From: an uncultured Alphaproteobacteria bacterium | GTDB taxonomy: Bacteria > Pseudomonadota > Alphaproteobacteria > Caulobacterales > Aquidulcibacteraceae | DNA: 33,100 nucleotides | NCBI GenBank assembly: GCA_902826335.1 | Contig: CADEEL010000031.1 | Span: 1-33,100, forward strand | Reading direction: 5' to 3' | Part shown: one piece after another, positions 8,243 through 15,475 of the stretch | How positions within the stretch are numbered: position 1 is the stretch's first letter | How the letters are laid out: the number at the start of each line of letters is the position of its first letter | The notes under the pieces: model-generated | Database searches by the model: none | What the model saw: the letters and a program-made list of their open reading frames with translations, nothing else | What the model was told of the DNA's origin: nothing | Position numbers and translations under genes: made by a program

Positions 8243-9150
8243 GGGGACTCCAGTTTGGGGGAAAGCCGGCGCTCATCCCAGGCGACGATGAGACACGCGG
8301 CGATGATCACGGCCGCGCCGATCAGAACGGGCGGACGCGGCGTTTCGCCGAACACAAGGTACCCAAGCAGGCTGGCCCAGATGAGGGCGGTGTATTCGAT
8401 GGGCGCCAAAGTCTGCGCCTCGGCGCCCGCATAGGCGCGCGCCATCAGATAAACGCCGGTCGCGCCCAAGAGGCCCAACACGACAAACAGCGGCGCCGCC
8501 TCGAGGTGCGGCGGCGCGGAGAACACGATCGCGGGCGCGGCGACGATGAGGCACGGTATGAACGAGGCCAGGAGATTGACGATCGGCGCGCCGTCCAGCC
8601 GCGCGCGCATGCGCATGAGCGTGATCGACAGCGCGTAGGTGATCGCCGCGAACAGGATCGCGCACACGCCGAGAAAACGCCGCGATCCGGCCGCCGCTTC
8701 CGGCGCGCCTTGCAGCGCGATAAGCACGCCGACAAATCCAAGAGCTCCGGCGATGAGGCTGATGACGCGCACGCGTTCGCCCAGCAGCACGCGCGCCACG
8801 AAGGGCACAAGCAGCGGCGCGATGAAGGAGAGCGTAAGCGCCTCGACCAGCGGCAAAACGCTCAAGGACCAAAAGAAGCTGGTGGCCGAAAGCGCGATGA
8901 CGAGGCCACGCGCGCCATGCGCGCGCCACATATCCCGGGTGATCGTAGACGCGCCCGCGCGCGCCCAGATCAGAGCGGCGAAGCACGCGCCTATGGCGTA
9001 GCGCGCGAACGTCACCAAGAGCACGTTGTGCGTTTCGGCAAGGTGCTTGATCAGCGCGTCCATCGCCGAAAGCAGCGCGATGCCGGCGATGGCGAGCAGG
9101 ATGGGCGAAGCGTTCAATTCAACACTCGAAATCTTAGTTGTGTGAGGCAT
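8239..9150 (-). CDS. EamA/DMT-family transporter
   Basis: 303 aa with about ten hydrophobic helices in two related halves, the usual duplicated EamA fold of the drug/metabolite transporter superfamily. The second half shows PIEYTALIWASLLGYLVFGETP, a typical EamA motif with a conserved Pro and Glu. The start is ATG 9150 (MPHTTKISS) with AAGGTGG before it. The reading frame stays open upstream, but that extension would translate the palindromic repeat at 9158-9200 and is rejected. Substrate unknown; its place directly after tryptophanase allows an amino-acid or indole-related role (speculative). Confidence 0.9.
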   Translation of the reverse strand: MPHTTKISSVELNASPILLAIAGIALLSAMDALIKHLAETHNVLLVTFARYAIGACFAALIWARAGASTITRDMWRAHGARGLVIALSATSFFWSLSVLPLVEALTLSFIAPLLVPFVARVLLGERVRVISLIAGALGFVGVLIALQGAPEAAAGSRRFLGVCAILFAAITYALSITLMRMRARLDGAPIVNLLASFIPCLIVAAPAIVFSAPPHLEAAPLFVVLGLLGATGVYLMARAYAGAEAQTLAPIEYTALIWASLLGYLVFGETPRPPVLIGAAVIIAACLIVAWDERRLSPKLESP

Positions 9151-9157
9151 CCACCTT

Positions 9158-9200
9158 ACCCATTCCCGGCGCGCCGCTGCACGGCGCCCCGGGAATGGGT
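9158..9200. repeat. One-hairpin form of the three-hairpin repeat family
   Basis: ACCCATTCCCGG (9158-9169) pairs with CCGGGAATGGGT (9189-9200), continuing inward through GCGCCG/CGGCGC. Its ends and its centre (GCCGCTGCACGGCG) match the H3 hairpin and outer ends of copy A at 1-105. It lies between the tryptophanase stop and the EamA ATG, 8 nt before that ATG on the minus strand, where it could act as an intercistronic structure. Confidence 0.75.
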
Positions 9201-9209
9201 ATTTGAGCC

Positions 9210-10595
9210 TCACGGTTCAGGGAATGCCGGCGCCAGCGGGTCAAACCGCGCGGTGAAGTGGCGCAGCGCTTTCGGCTGCCAGGCGATGCGCATGCCGGAG
9301 ATGTCATGCTTGCGCTCGTTCACGGCGAGGATCGCCTCGATGAGATAATCGGCGTGGCTTTGGGTGTAGACGCGGCGCGGCATGGCCAGGCGCACCAGCT
9401 CCATGGCGGCTGGCTTTTCCGTTCCGTCCGGCTGCAGGCCGAACATCACTGTGCCGATCTCGCAACCGCGCACGCCGCCCTCTTCATAGAGTGCGCAGGC
9501 GAGCGCCTGGCCCGGATAGGCGAGCGGCGGGATGTGCGCCAGCATGCGCCCCGCATCGAGAAAGACGGCATGGCCGCCGGCCGGACGAACGACCGGCACG
9601 CCCGCCGCGTCGAGCCGCTCGACCACATATTCGTTGGCGCGGATGCGATAGCGCAGGTAATCTTCATCGACGATCTCCGAGAGCCCCTGCGCCAGCGCGT
9701 CAAGATCGCGCCCGGCGAGGCCGCCATAAGTAGGGAAGCCCTCGGTGAGGATGAGGCGCGCGCGCGCGGCCTCGGCCAAGTCATCGTCATTGAGCGCCAG
9801 CCAGCCGCCGATATTGCCGAAAGCGTCCTTCTTGGCGGACATGGTCATGGCGTCGGCGCACGAGAAAATATCACGCACGATGTCGGGGATGGCGCGCGTT
9901 TCCTGGCCGGGTTCGCGCGTCTTGATGAACCAGGCGTTCTCGGCGAAGCGGCAGCCATCGATGATGAAGGGCTTGCCATGCGCGCGCGCGAGCGCGGATG
10001 CCGCGCGAATGTTCTCCAGGCTCGCGGGCTGGCCGCCGCCGGCATTGTTGGTGATGGTGAGCATGACGCAGGGAATGGCCGCGCTCTCGGCTTTGAGCAG
10101 CGCTTCGAGCGCGGCGAGATCCATATTTCCCTTGAAGGGATGAATAAGCATGGGATCGCGGCCTTCGGCGATCAGCAGATCGCGCGCTTCCGCGCCCGTC
10201 GCTTCGATGTTGCCGCGCGTCGTATCGAAATGGGTGTTGGAGGGGATGAGTTTGCCTGGCCCGCCCAGCAGCGAAAAGAGAATGGCCTCGGCGGCGCGGC
10301 CTTGGTGCGTGGGGATGACATGCTTGAACGGCATGAGCGCTTTGACCGCCGTCTCGAAGCGCTCGAACGAGGGCGAGCCGGCATAGCTCTCATCGCCGCG
10401 CATGATCGCCGCCCATTGCTCGGCGCTCATCGCGGCGGTGCCGGAATCGGTCAACAGATCGATCAGCACGTCGCGGGATTTGATGGCGAAGAGATTGTGG
10501 TGCGCGCGCGCTAGGATGGCCTGGCGTTCGGCGCGCGTGGTCATCCGGATCGGCTCGACGGCCTTGATCCGAAACGGTTCGATGATGGTTTTCAT
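9210..10595 (-). CDS. tnaA: Tryptophanase (PLP-dependent beta-eliminating lyase)
   Basis: 461 aa. Belongs to the tryptophanase/tyrosine phenol-lyase family: L-Trp to indole, pyruvate and ammonia. Family marks are PTHQGRAAE (about residues 95-103), NTHFDTTRG, TNNAGGGQP, DGCRFAENAW and MSAKKDAFGNIGGW, where the second Lys (residue 256) forms the PLP Schiff base. The segment GVRGCEIGTVMFG aligns with the tryptophanase type (EIG) and lacks the MERG-type Arg that tyrosine phenol-lyase uses to bind its substrate, so tryptophanase is favoured. The start is ATG 10595 (MKTIIEPF); the open frame continues to 10631. Only 41 nt separate the ATG from a palindromic unit, so no tnaC-like leader peptide fits next to it. 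The EamA and thioesterase genes follow on the same strand. Confidence 0.85.
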   Translation of the reverse strand: MKTIIEPFRIKAVEPIRMTTRAERQAILARAHHNLFAIKSRDVLIDLLTDSGTAAMSAEQWAAIMRGDESYAGSPSFERFETAVKALMPFKHVIPTHQGRAAEAILFSLLGGPGKLIPSNTHFDTTRGNIEATGAEARDLLIAEGRDPMLIHPFKGNMDLAALEALLKAESAAIPCVMLTITNNAGGGQPASLENIRAASALARAHGKPFIIDGCRFAENAWFIKTREPGQETRAIPDIVRDIFSCADAMTMSAKKDAFGNIGGWLALNDDDLAEAARARLILTEGFPTYGGLAGRDLDALAQGLSEIVDEDYLRYRIRANEYVVERLDAAGVPVVRPAGGHAVFLDAGRMLAHIPPLAYPGQALACALYEEGGVRGCEIGTVMFGLQPDGTEKPAAMELVRLAMPRRVYTQSHADYLIEAILAVNERKHDISGMRIAWQPKALRHFTARFDPLAPAFPEP

Positions 10596-10636
10596 CGCCC
10601 GTTCCTGCCGGGGCGGGCCCGGGCGCGTCAAGCGAT

Positions 10637-10803
10637 CTAGTGTCTTGAACCAGAAGTTCGTCCGATCATTGGGGCAAGCGATGAACGAACTTCTGGTTCA
10701 ACAAAGGACACTAGAATCAATATTTTCTAGTGTGGCTTATGAATCTGAAATTCGCTCACCGCCCCCCGCCTTGATCAGGCGAATTTCAGATTCGCCACGC
10801 TAG
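10637..10803. repeat. Paired asymmetric-bulge hairpin unit 2 (167 bp)
   Basis: First hairpin 10637-10714: outer stem CTAGTGTCTT with AAGGACACTAG (10704-10714; one base unpaired); inner stem GAACCAGAAGTTCGT (10647-10661) with 10685-10699; loop 23 nt; AACA (10700-10703) unpaired on the 3' side. Spacer 10715-10726, AATCAATATTTT. Second hairpin 10727-10803: outer CTAGTGTGGC with GCCACGCTAG (10794-10803); TTAT (10737-10740) unpaired on the 5' side; inner GAATCTGAAATTCGC (10741-10755) with 10779-10793; loop 23 nt. It fills most of the 259-bp gap between the divergent tryptophanase and acyl-CoA dehydrogenase genes, so it cannot be a terminator for either and must overlap their promoter regions. Confidence 0.92.
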
Positions 10804-10854
10804 GATGGCGGGTAATTGGGTGACGCGCCTGGGAAGTCCGCTATAAGGCGCTCC

Positions 10855-11997
10855 ATGGCGTTCGATCTGACCGAGGACCAGCGGCTCATCGCCGATACGG
10901 CGCGTGATTTCGCACGCGAGAAGCTCCGGCCCAATGCGGCGCGGTGGGAGGACGAAGGCCGGCTTGACGCCGATACGCTGCGCGAGATGGCGGCGCTCGG
11001 CTTCGCCGGCATTTATGTGAAGGAGGATGTGGGCGGATCGGGGCTTTCGCGGCTCGACGCCGTGCTGATCTTCGAGGCGCTGTCCCACGGCTGCGTGGCG
11101 ACGGCGGCGTTCGTCTCGATCCACAATATGTGCTCGTGGATGATCGACACGTTCGCCAGCGACGAACAACGCGCGCGCTTCCTGCCGGCGCTGACGCGGA
11201 TGGACAAGATCGCCTCCTATTGCCTCACCGAGCCCAACGCCGGCTCCGACGCGGCGAGCCTCAGAACCACGGCGAAGGCGGACGGAAACTCCGCTTACGT
11301 GCTCAATGGATCGAAGGCGTTTATCTCGGGCGGCGGCTTTTCCGATCTTTATGTGGTGATGGCGCGCACCGGCGAGGCGGGCGCCAAGGGCGTCTCCACC
11401 TTCGTGGTCGAGAAAGGAACAAAGGGGCTCTCGTTCGGCAAGAACGAAGAGAAAATGGGCTGGCGCGCGCAGCCGACGTCCACGGTCATCTTCGAAGATT
11501 GCCGCGTGCCGGCGGAGAACCGCATCGGGCCGGAAGGCGATGGGTTCAAGTATGCGATGCGCGGGCTTGATGGCGGGCGGCTCAACATCGCGGCGTGTTC
11601 GCTGGGCGGGGCGAGCGATGCCTTGGCGCGCGCGCTCACCTATGCGCGGGAGCGCAAGCAATTCGGCCGCGCGCTGGCGGAGTTCCAGGCGACGCAATTC
11701 AAGCTCGCCGACATGGCCACGGACCTCGAAGCCGCGCGCGCGATCTTGTATGAGGCGGCGCGCCGGCTTGACGCGCGCGACGGCGAGGCGACCAAGTTTT
11801 GCGCCATGGCCAAAAGGTTCGTGACGGACGCCGGCTTCCGCGTCGCCAACGAGGCGCTGCAGATTCATGGCGGCTATGGCTATCTGCGCGATTATGAAGT
11901 CGAACGCATCGTGCGCGATCTGCGCGTGCATCAGATTCTCGAAGGCACGAACGAGATCATGCGCGTGATCATCGCGCGGGAGATGATGAGGGTTTAG
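10855..11997 (+). CDS. Acyl-CoA dehydrogenase, isobutyryl-CoA dehydrogenase-like (ACAD8 type)
   Basis: 380-aa FAD flavoprotein oxidising an acyl-CoA to the 2-enoyl-CoA with ETF as electron acceptor. All three acyl-CoA dehydrogenase domains are present. Phrases closely matching ACAD8 are SIHNMCSWMID, SYCLTEPNAGSDAASL, VLNGSKAFISGGG, FVVEKGTKGLSFGK, GGYGYLRDYEVERIVRDLR and HQILEGTNEIMR. The catalytic Glu is in LEGTNE (about residue 363). With the 3-hydroxyisobutyryl-CoA hydrolase 2 kb downstream it suggests valine catabolism. The start is ATG 10855 (MAFDLTEDQ) behind AAGG; an upstream extension would read into the palindrome. Confidence 0.93.
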   Translation: MAFDLTEDQRLIADTARDFAREKLRPNAARWEDEGRLDADTLREMAALGFAGIYVKEDVGGSGLSRLDAVLIFEALSHGCVATAAFVSIHNMCSWMIDTFASDEQRARFLPALTRMDKIASYCLTEPNAGSDAASLRTTAKADGNSAYVLNGSKAFISGGGFSDLYVVMARTGEAGAKGVSTFVVEKGTKGLSFGKNEEKMGWRAQPTSTVIFEDCRVPAENRIGPEGDGFKYAMRGLDGGRLNIAACSLGGASDALARALTYARERKQFGRALAEFQATQFKLADMATDLEAARAILYEAARRLDARDGEATKFCAMAKRFVTDAGFRVANEALQIHGGYGYLRDYEVERIVRDLRVHQILEGTNEIMRVIIAREMMRV

Positions 11998-12030
11998 AAT
12001 TCGGTTTCAGCGAAGCATGAATTATCAAAC

Positions 12031-12139
12031 CACCCATCCCCGGGGCGACGCGACAGCGGCGAGCCCGGGGCCCATAAACTCGATGGCTTGTGTCTATGGG
12101 CCCCGGACTGAATGCTGCGCATTCATCCGGGGATTGGTG
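12031..12139. repeat. Three-hairpin palindromic repeat, copy B (inverted relative to copy A)
   Basis: The hairpins of copy A appear in opposite order: a GC hairpin opening with CCCCGGG (about 12039-12070), CCCATAAAC (12071-12079) with GTCTATGGG (12092-12100), and CCCCGGACTGAATGC (12101-12115) with GCATTCATCCGGGG (12119-12132). The ends CCACC(C) and GGTGG are complementary. The element fills most of the 205-bp gap after the acyl-CoA dehydrogenase gene. Confidence 0.82.
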
Positions 12140-12202
12140 GTGAGACGTGTCAAGCGATTCTGATTTCGAGTACGAAGCCTAGATGGATGTGGAGATGTTC
12201 GG

Positions 12203-12592
12203 ATGATTTTGCGCGCGACGGCGGTAGGGTTCGTTCTGTGGCTGATCGCCACCTTGGCGTTTCGTTTTCTGGGGCCGTCCTTCTTCACGCCGGCCCTGGC
12301 CACCCATGCGCTCGCCTTCATCGCCACGCCGGTGGCGACGGCGGCCATCGCCTTCTTTCTGCTGCGCATGCTGCGCGCCGCGCCCGGCGATGAGGCCGAG
12401 GCCGCGATTGGCGTGGCGTTTCCCGGCATGATCCTCGACGCCATCGTGGTGAACAATTTTCCGATCGCGTTTCCGGGGATCGATGAGACTTTGGACGGCG
12501 TATTCGGCGCGCACATGCTGCTCGCCTATGCGGCGATCATATTCACCGGGCTTTATTTCACGCGGCTCGCGCCGCAGGACGAGCGGATCTGA
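12203..12592 (+). CDS. Small integral membrane protein, DUF5367-like
   Basis: 129 aa with four hydrophobic segments, at about residues 3-23, 30-56, 72-92 and 100-122. The pattern (MILRATAVGFVLWLIATLAFRFLG start, NNFPIAFPG loop) resembles the uncharacterised DUF5367 membrane family; this assignment is from memory of the pattern and is moderate. The start ATG 12203 has GGAG at 12191-12194. The stop is separated from the next gene's ATG by a single base, so it is probably co-transcribed with the phosphodiesterase. Confidence 0.75.
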   Translation: MILRATAVGFVLWLIATLAFRFLGPSFFTPALATHALAFIATPVATAAIAFFLLRMLRAAPGDEAEAAIGVAFPGMILDAIVVNNFPIAFPGIDETLDGVFGAHMLLAYAAIIFTGLYFTRLAPQDERI

Positions 12593-12593
12593 C

Positions 12594-13694
12594 ATGCGGC
12601 GGCGCGACGTCGTTCTGGCTGGCGCGGCGCTCGCGGCGTGCGCCAGCATCGAAGAGGCGCCGGTGGCGTGGCGCCGGGCGCGGCCTCTCATCATCGCCCA
12701 TCGCGGCGCGAGCGGCGCGCGGCCCGAGCACACGCTCTCGGCCTATCGCTTGGCGATCACGCAAGGCGCCGATTTCATCGAGCCCGATCTTGTGGCCACG
12801 CGCGATGGGCGCCTCATTTGCCGCCACGAGAATGAAATCTCGCAGACGACCGACATCGCGGACCATCGCGAATTCGCCGATCGGCGCGTGACGAAGATCA
12901 TCGACGGGGTGGAGACGCAGGGCTGGTTCACCGAGGATTTCACGCTGGCTGAATTGCGCACGCTGCGCTGCAAGGAACGCTTGCCGCAATTGCGGCCGGA
13001 CAACACGGCGTTCGACGGGCAAGATCCGATCCCGACGCTGGAGGAAGTCTGGGCGCTGGCGCAGGAGGAAAGCGTGCTAGCCGGGCGCGTGGGCGCGCGG
13101 GCCATCGGGATTTATCCCGAATTGAAACATCCAACCCATTTTCTGAACGCAGGTCTTTCGCTGCCTGATCTGTTGCGCGCGTTCTTGAACGCCAACGGCC
13201 TCAACCGGCGCGAGGCGCCTATTTTCTTGCAATGCTTCGAGGAGACGGCGCTGCGCGCGCTGCGGCTACAGGGCGTGGCCAGCCGGCTCGTCTTCTTGAT
13301 GTCAAGCGAAGGGGGCCCCTATGACCAGGCCGCGCGCGGACGCATGCGTCCGTATGCGGATTATCTGGCGGCGCCGCTGCAAGACATACGCGAATTCGCG
13401 GATGGCTTGGGCTTGGAGAAGAGCCTCGTTCTGGCGCCGAACGAGGCCGACGTGCTTGGCCCGCCCAGCGATCTGGTGCGCCGGGCGCATGAGGCGGGCA
13501 TGCCGGTGCATGTCTGGACGTTCCGCGCGGAAAACCACTTCCTTCCGCCGAGCCTCCAGCGCGGCGACCCGGCGGCGGGGGATTTTCCGCGCATGCATGG
13601 CGATTTCGCCGCCGAAGTGCGGGCCTTCGCTGCGGCCGGCGTCGATGGCCTCTTTACCGATTTCCCGGCATTGGCGGCCGCGGCGTTAGGATGA
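12594..13694 (+). CDS. Glycerophosphodiester phosphodiesterase, lipoprotein (GlpQ-like)
   Basis: 366 aa. GDPD TIM-barrel enzymes hydrolyse deacylated phospholipids to glycerol-3-phosphate and an alcohol using a metal ion. Seen are HRGAS (36-40) with the metal-binding Glu45 in RPEHT, EPDL (63-66), His78 in RHEN, and PELKHP for the later metal ligand. The N-terminus (MRRRDVVLAGAALAAC) is a lipoprotein signal with Cys16, so it should sit on the periplasmic face of a membrane, like the GlpQ branch. The start ATG 12594 is 1 nt after the preceding stop; a longer upstream frame overlapping that gene is rejected. Confidence 0.92.
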   Translation: MRRRDVVLAGAALAACASIEEAPVAWRRARPLIIAHRGASGARPEHTLSAYRLAITQGADFIEPDLVATRDGRLICRHENEISQTTDIADHREFADRRVTKIIDGVETQGWFTEDFTLAELRTLRCKERLPQLRPDNTAFDGQDPIPTLEEVWALAQEESVLAGRVGARAIGIYPELKHPTHFLNAGLSLPDLLRAFLNANGLNRREAPIFLQCFEETALRALRLQGVASRLVFLMSSEGGPYDQAARGRMRPYADYLAAPLQDIREFADGLGLEKSLVLAPNEADVLGPPSDLVRRAHEAGMPVHVWTFRAENHFLPPSLQRGDPAAGDFPRMHGDFAAEVRAFAAAGVDGLFTDFPALAAAALG

Positions 13695-13701
13695 GTGCTT
13701 G

Positions 13702-14778
13702 ATGAGTGAAATTCTCGCCGCGCGCGATGGCGCGCTCGCGCGCCTGACGCTCAATCGCGCGGGCGCGCTCCATGCGCTCAACACGCCCATGTGCGCGGCG
13801 ATGAGCGCGGCGCTGCTGGCCTGGCGCGATGATCCGGGCGTATCGGCCGTGCTGATCGATCACGCGGCCGGCACGCGTGGATTCTGCGCGGGCGGGGATA
13901 TTCGCATGCTGGCCGAGAGCGGGGCCGGGGATGGGCGCGCCGCGCGGGATTTTTTCTTCACCGAATATCGCCTCAATCACCTCATCAAGACATACCCCAA
14001 GCCGATCGTGGCGCTCATCGACGGCGTCACCATGGGCGGGGGCGTCGGTATATCCGTACACGGAACCTATCGCGTGGCCACGGAACGCACAGTGTTCGCC
14101 ATGCCGGAAACGGGCATCGGGCTTTTCCCGGATGTGGGCGGGTCCTGGTTCTTGCCGCGCCTGCCCGGAGAGATCGGCGCCTGGCTCGCCTTGACGGGCG
14201 CGCGGCTGCGCGCCGCCGATTGCCTGGAGGCGGGCCTCGCCACGCACTATGTGCCGAGCGAACTCTTGGGCGCGGTGGTCGCGCAGATCGCCGGCGCGGC
14301 GCAAACGGGCGATGCGCGCGCGGCGCTCGCCTCCGGGCTCGACGCGCTGAGCGAAGGCGCGGGTTCAACGCAGCACCTGTCACGCGTGCATCGCGAACTG
14401 ATCAATGTTCTGTTCGCGTTTGATCGCGTCGAGGAGATCGTCGCCGCGCTCGCGGGCGACGGCTCAGATTGGGCGCTCGCGCAGCTTGAAGCGTTGAGGT
14501 CGAAATCACCGCAGACGCTCAAGGTGGCGCTGCGGCAAATCCGTCTCGGCGCGCAGCTGACGGATTTCGCCGACGCGATGGCGATGGAATATCGCATCGG
14601 CGCGCGCGTGGTTGGCCGCCATGATTTTCTGGAAGGGGTGCGCGCCGTCATTGTCGACAAGGACAATGCGCCGCTCTGGAACCCGGCGACGCTTGAAGCG
14701 GTGAGCGAGGCGCTGCTCGATGAAATTTTCGCGGCCCTGCCGCCGGGCGAGGAATGGACGCCGCTGACCGAGCGCTGA
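13702..14778 (+). CDS. 3-hydroxyisobutyryl-CoA hydrolase (enoyl-CoA hydratase/isomerase fold)
   Basis: 358 aa, longer than simple enoyl-CoA hydratases and typical of HIBCH-type hydrolases, which cleave 3-hydroxyisobutyryl-CoA in valine breakdown. Features are the oxyanion-hole segments CAGGDIRML (62-70) and MGGGVGIS (111-118), and the signature ERTVFAMPETGIGLFPDVGGSWFLPRL region with Glu136 and Asp144 as the likely catalytic acids. It lies 7 nt after the phosphodiesterase stop and downstream of the isobutyryl-CoA dehydrogenase-like gene. The start is ATG 13702 rather than the TTG at 13699. Confidence 0.92.
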   Translation: MSEILAARDGALARLTLNRAGALHALNTPMCAAMSAALLAWRDDPGVSAVLIDHAAGTRGFCAGGDIRMLAESGAGDGRAARDFFFTEYRLNHLIKTYPKPIVALIDGVTMGGGVGISVHGTYRVATERTVFAMPETGIGLFPDVGGSWFLPRLPGEIGAWLALTGARLRAADCLEAGLATHYVPSELLGAVVAQIAGAAQTGDARAALASGLDALSEGAGSTQHLSRVHRELINVLFAFDRVEEIVAALAGDGSDWALAQLEALRSKSPQTLKVALRQIRLGAQLTDFADAMAMEYRIGARVVGRHDFLEGVRAVIVDKDNAPLWNPATLEAVSEALLDEIFAALPPGEEWTPLTER

Positions 14779-14807
14779 AAACATCGCGAATGGTGAGTAG
14801 AGATTCT

Positions 14808-14844
14808 CCCTCCCCATCGAGGGGAGGGGGCAGGGGGTGGGGTG
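14808..14844. repeat. GC-rich palindromic repeat
   Basis: CCCTCCCC (14808-14815) and GGGGAGGG (14821-14828) form an 8-bp hairpin, followed by a G-run ending GGTGGGGTG. It starts 30 nt after the hydrolase stop and opens the gene-free region 14779-15475. Similar C/G-run repeats follow at 15269-15358. Confidence 0.6.
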
Positions 14845-14948
14845 TTGCGCCGCCGAGTCAGAATTAAACGTCAGCTCACGTTCTGCGACGAGCCCAAATA
14901 TGATTGGCGCTTGGACGCCGGCGCGCACTTCGCCAGCAAGCGCGCGTG

Positions 14949-15007
14949 AATTCGTGCGGTTTCAGGCCGAGTGGCTGCCGGTCGGCCGCCCGGAAACCGC
15001 ACAAATT
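14949..15007. repeat. Hairpin with 14 of 15 bp outer stem
   Basis: AATTCGTGCGGTTTC (14949-14963) pairs with GAAACCGCACAAATT (14993-15007), one mismatch. Inside, GGCCGA (14965-14970) pairs with TCGGCC (14982-14987). One base is unpaired on the left and five on the right between the two stems, a net 4-nt asymmetry similar to the paired-hairpin units elsewhere. Confidence 0.7.
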
Positions 15008-15014
15008 AAATAAT

Positions 15015-15066
15015 TAGACCGCTTTCGGACGGAAAACCGCTGCACACTTTTCCTGAAAGCGGTCTA
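15015..15066. repeat. Alphaproteobacterial-type TAG...CTA hairpin
   Basis: TAGACCGCTTTC (15015-15026) pairs perfectly with GAAAGCGGTCTA (15055-15066). Inside, GGAC (15027-15030) is unpaired on the left, GGAAAA (15031-15036) pairs with TTTTCC (15048-15053), with one base unpaired on the right. The interior (GGAAAACCGCTGCACACTTT) resembles a palindrome common in alphaproteobacterial genomes. Its end overlaps the CTAG that begins the next element. Confidence 0.7.
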
Positions 15067-15255
15067 GCAGGCTGTTGAAAAAGTAGCGGCTTGCATGGTC
15101 GTCCCCCCTCCGATCGCTTCGCGATCACCTCCCCCGTAAACGGGGGAGGAAAAAAGTGGAATCGATTCAGTGAGGGTTTGCTCCCCCGTTTACGGGGGAG
15201 CTGTCGACGTAGTCGACTGAGGGGGGATGAAAGACCTATTTCAACAGCCTGCTAG
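15064..15255. mobile_element. MITE-like nested palindrome with 17-bp terminal inverted repeats
   Basis: 192 bp bounded by perfect 17-bp inverted repeats CTAGCAGGCTGTTGAAA (15064-15080) and TTTCAACAGCCTGCTAG (15239-15255). Each half holds, in mirrored order, a C/G-run arm (TCCCCCCTC 15102-15110 against GAGGGGGGA 15219-15227), a small hairpin (GATCGCTTCGCGATC 15112-15126; GTCGACGTAGTCGAC 15203-15217) and a 20-bp palindrome (15129-15148 and 15181-15200, exact reverse complements of each other). It encodes nothing. CTAG ends are consistent with TA-target elements such as IS630/Tc1-type MITEs, but no transposase is in the window. Confidence 0.72.
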
Positions 15256-15268
15256 AATACGCACCGCT

Positions 15269-15358
15269 TCACCCCACCCCTTTATCCCCTCCCCTCGCAG
15301 GGGAGGGGCGGCGCTGAGTCCGGAGAGGGGCGGATCAAGCTTTCCTTGATTGGGGTGA
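15269..15358. repeat. Nested C/G-run hairpin
   Basis: TCACCCCA (15269-15276) pairs with TGGGGTGA (15351-15358). Inside are a perfect 10-bp hairpin CCCCTCCCCT/AGGGGAGGGG (15286-15295 with 15299-15308) and ATCAAG/CTTGAT (15334-15339 with 15345-15350). Confidence 0.6.
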
Positions 15359-15368
15359 GGATTTCCAC

Positions 15369-15453
15369 CGCGCTTCGACAAGCTCAGCGCGACGTTGAAG
15401 TTGTTCAATCTGGTGGGAAAAACTCCACGTCGCGCTGAGCTTGTCGAAGCGCG
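15369..15453. repeat. CTTCGACAAGCTCAG inverted repeat, copy 1
   Basis: A 27-bp arm (15369-15395, core CTTCGACAAGCTCAGCGCGA) and its perfect reverse complement (15427-15453) flank 31 nt. The same 27-bp arms flank a different 26-nt centre at 21331-21410. The core CTTCGACAAGCTCAG is a widespread bacterial dispersed repeat. It ends 22 nt before the stop of the minus-strand gene at 15476 and could form a strong hairpin at that gene's 3' end. Confidence 0.85.
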
Positions 15454-15475
15454 GGCAGGCTGCGCGCGCGCCCGC

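Noticed and set aside
9151-9213. N-terminal extension of the EamA transporter
   Set aside because: The extra residues translate the palindromic repeat; the ATG at 9150 has its own AAGGTGG site.
7984-9348. 454-codon plus-strand frame
   Set aside because: Runs antisense to the thioesterase and EamA genes and through the palindrome at 9158.
9258-10514. 418-codon plus-strand frame
   Set aside because: Antisense shadow of tryptophanase, with Arg/His/Gly-rich text and no family resemblance.
10596-10636. tnaC-like leader peptide before tryptophanase
   Set aside because: Only 41 nt separate the gene from the palindromic unit and no short frame with the needed Trp codon is visible there.
10786-11931. 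381-codon minus-strand frame
   Set aside because: Antisense shadow of the acyl-CoA dehydrogenase gene.
14779-15475. CRISPR array
   Set aside because: The repeats are palindromes of different sequence and spacing; there are no equal direct repeats with unique spacers and no cas genes.
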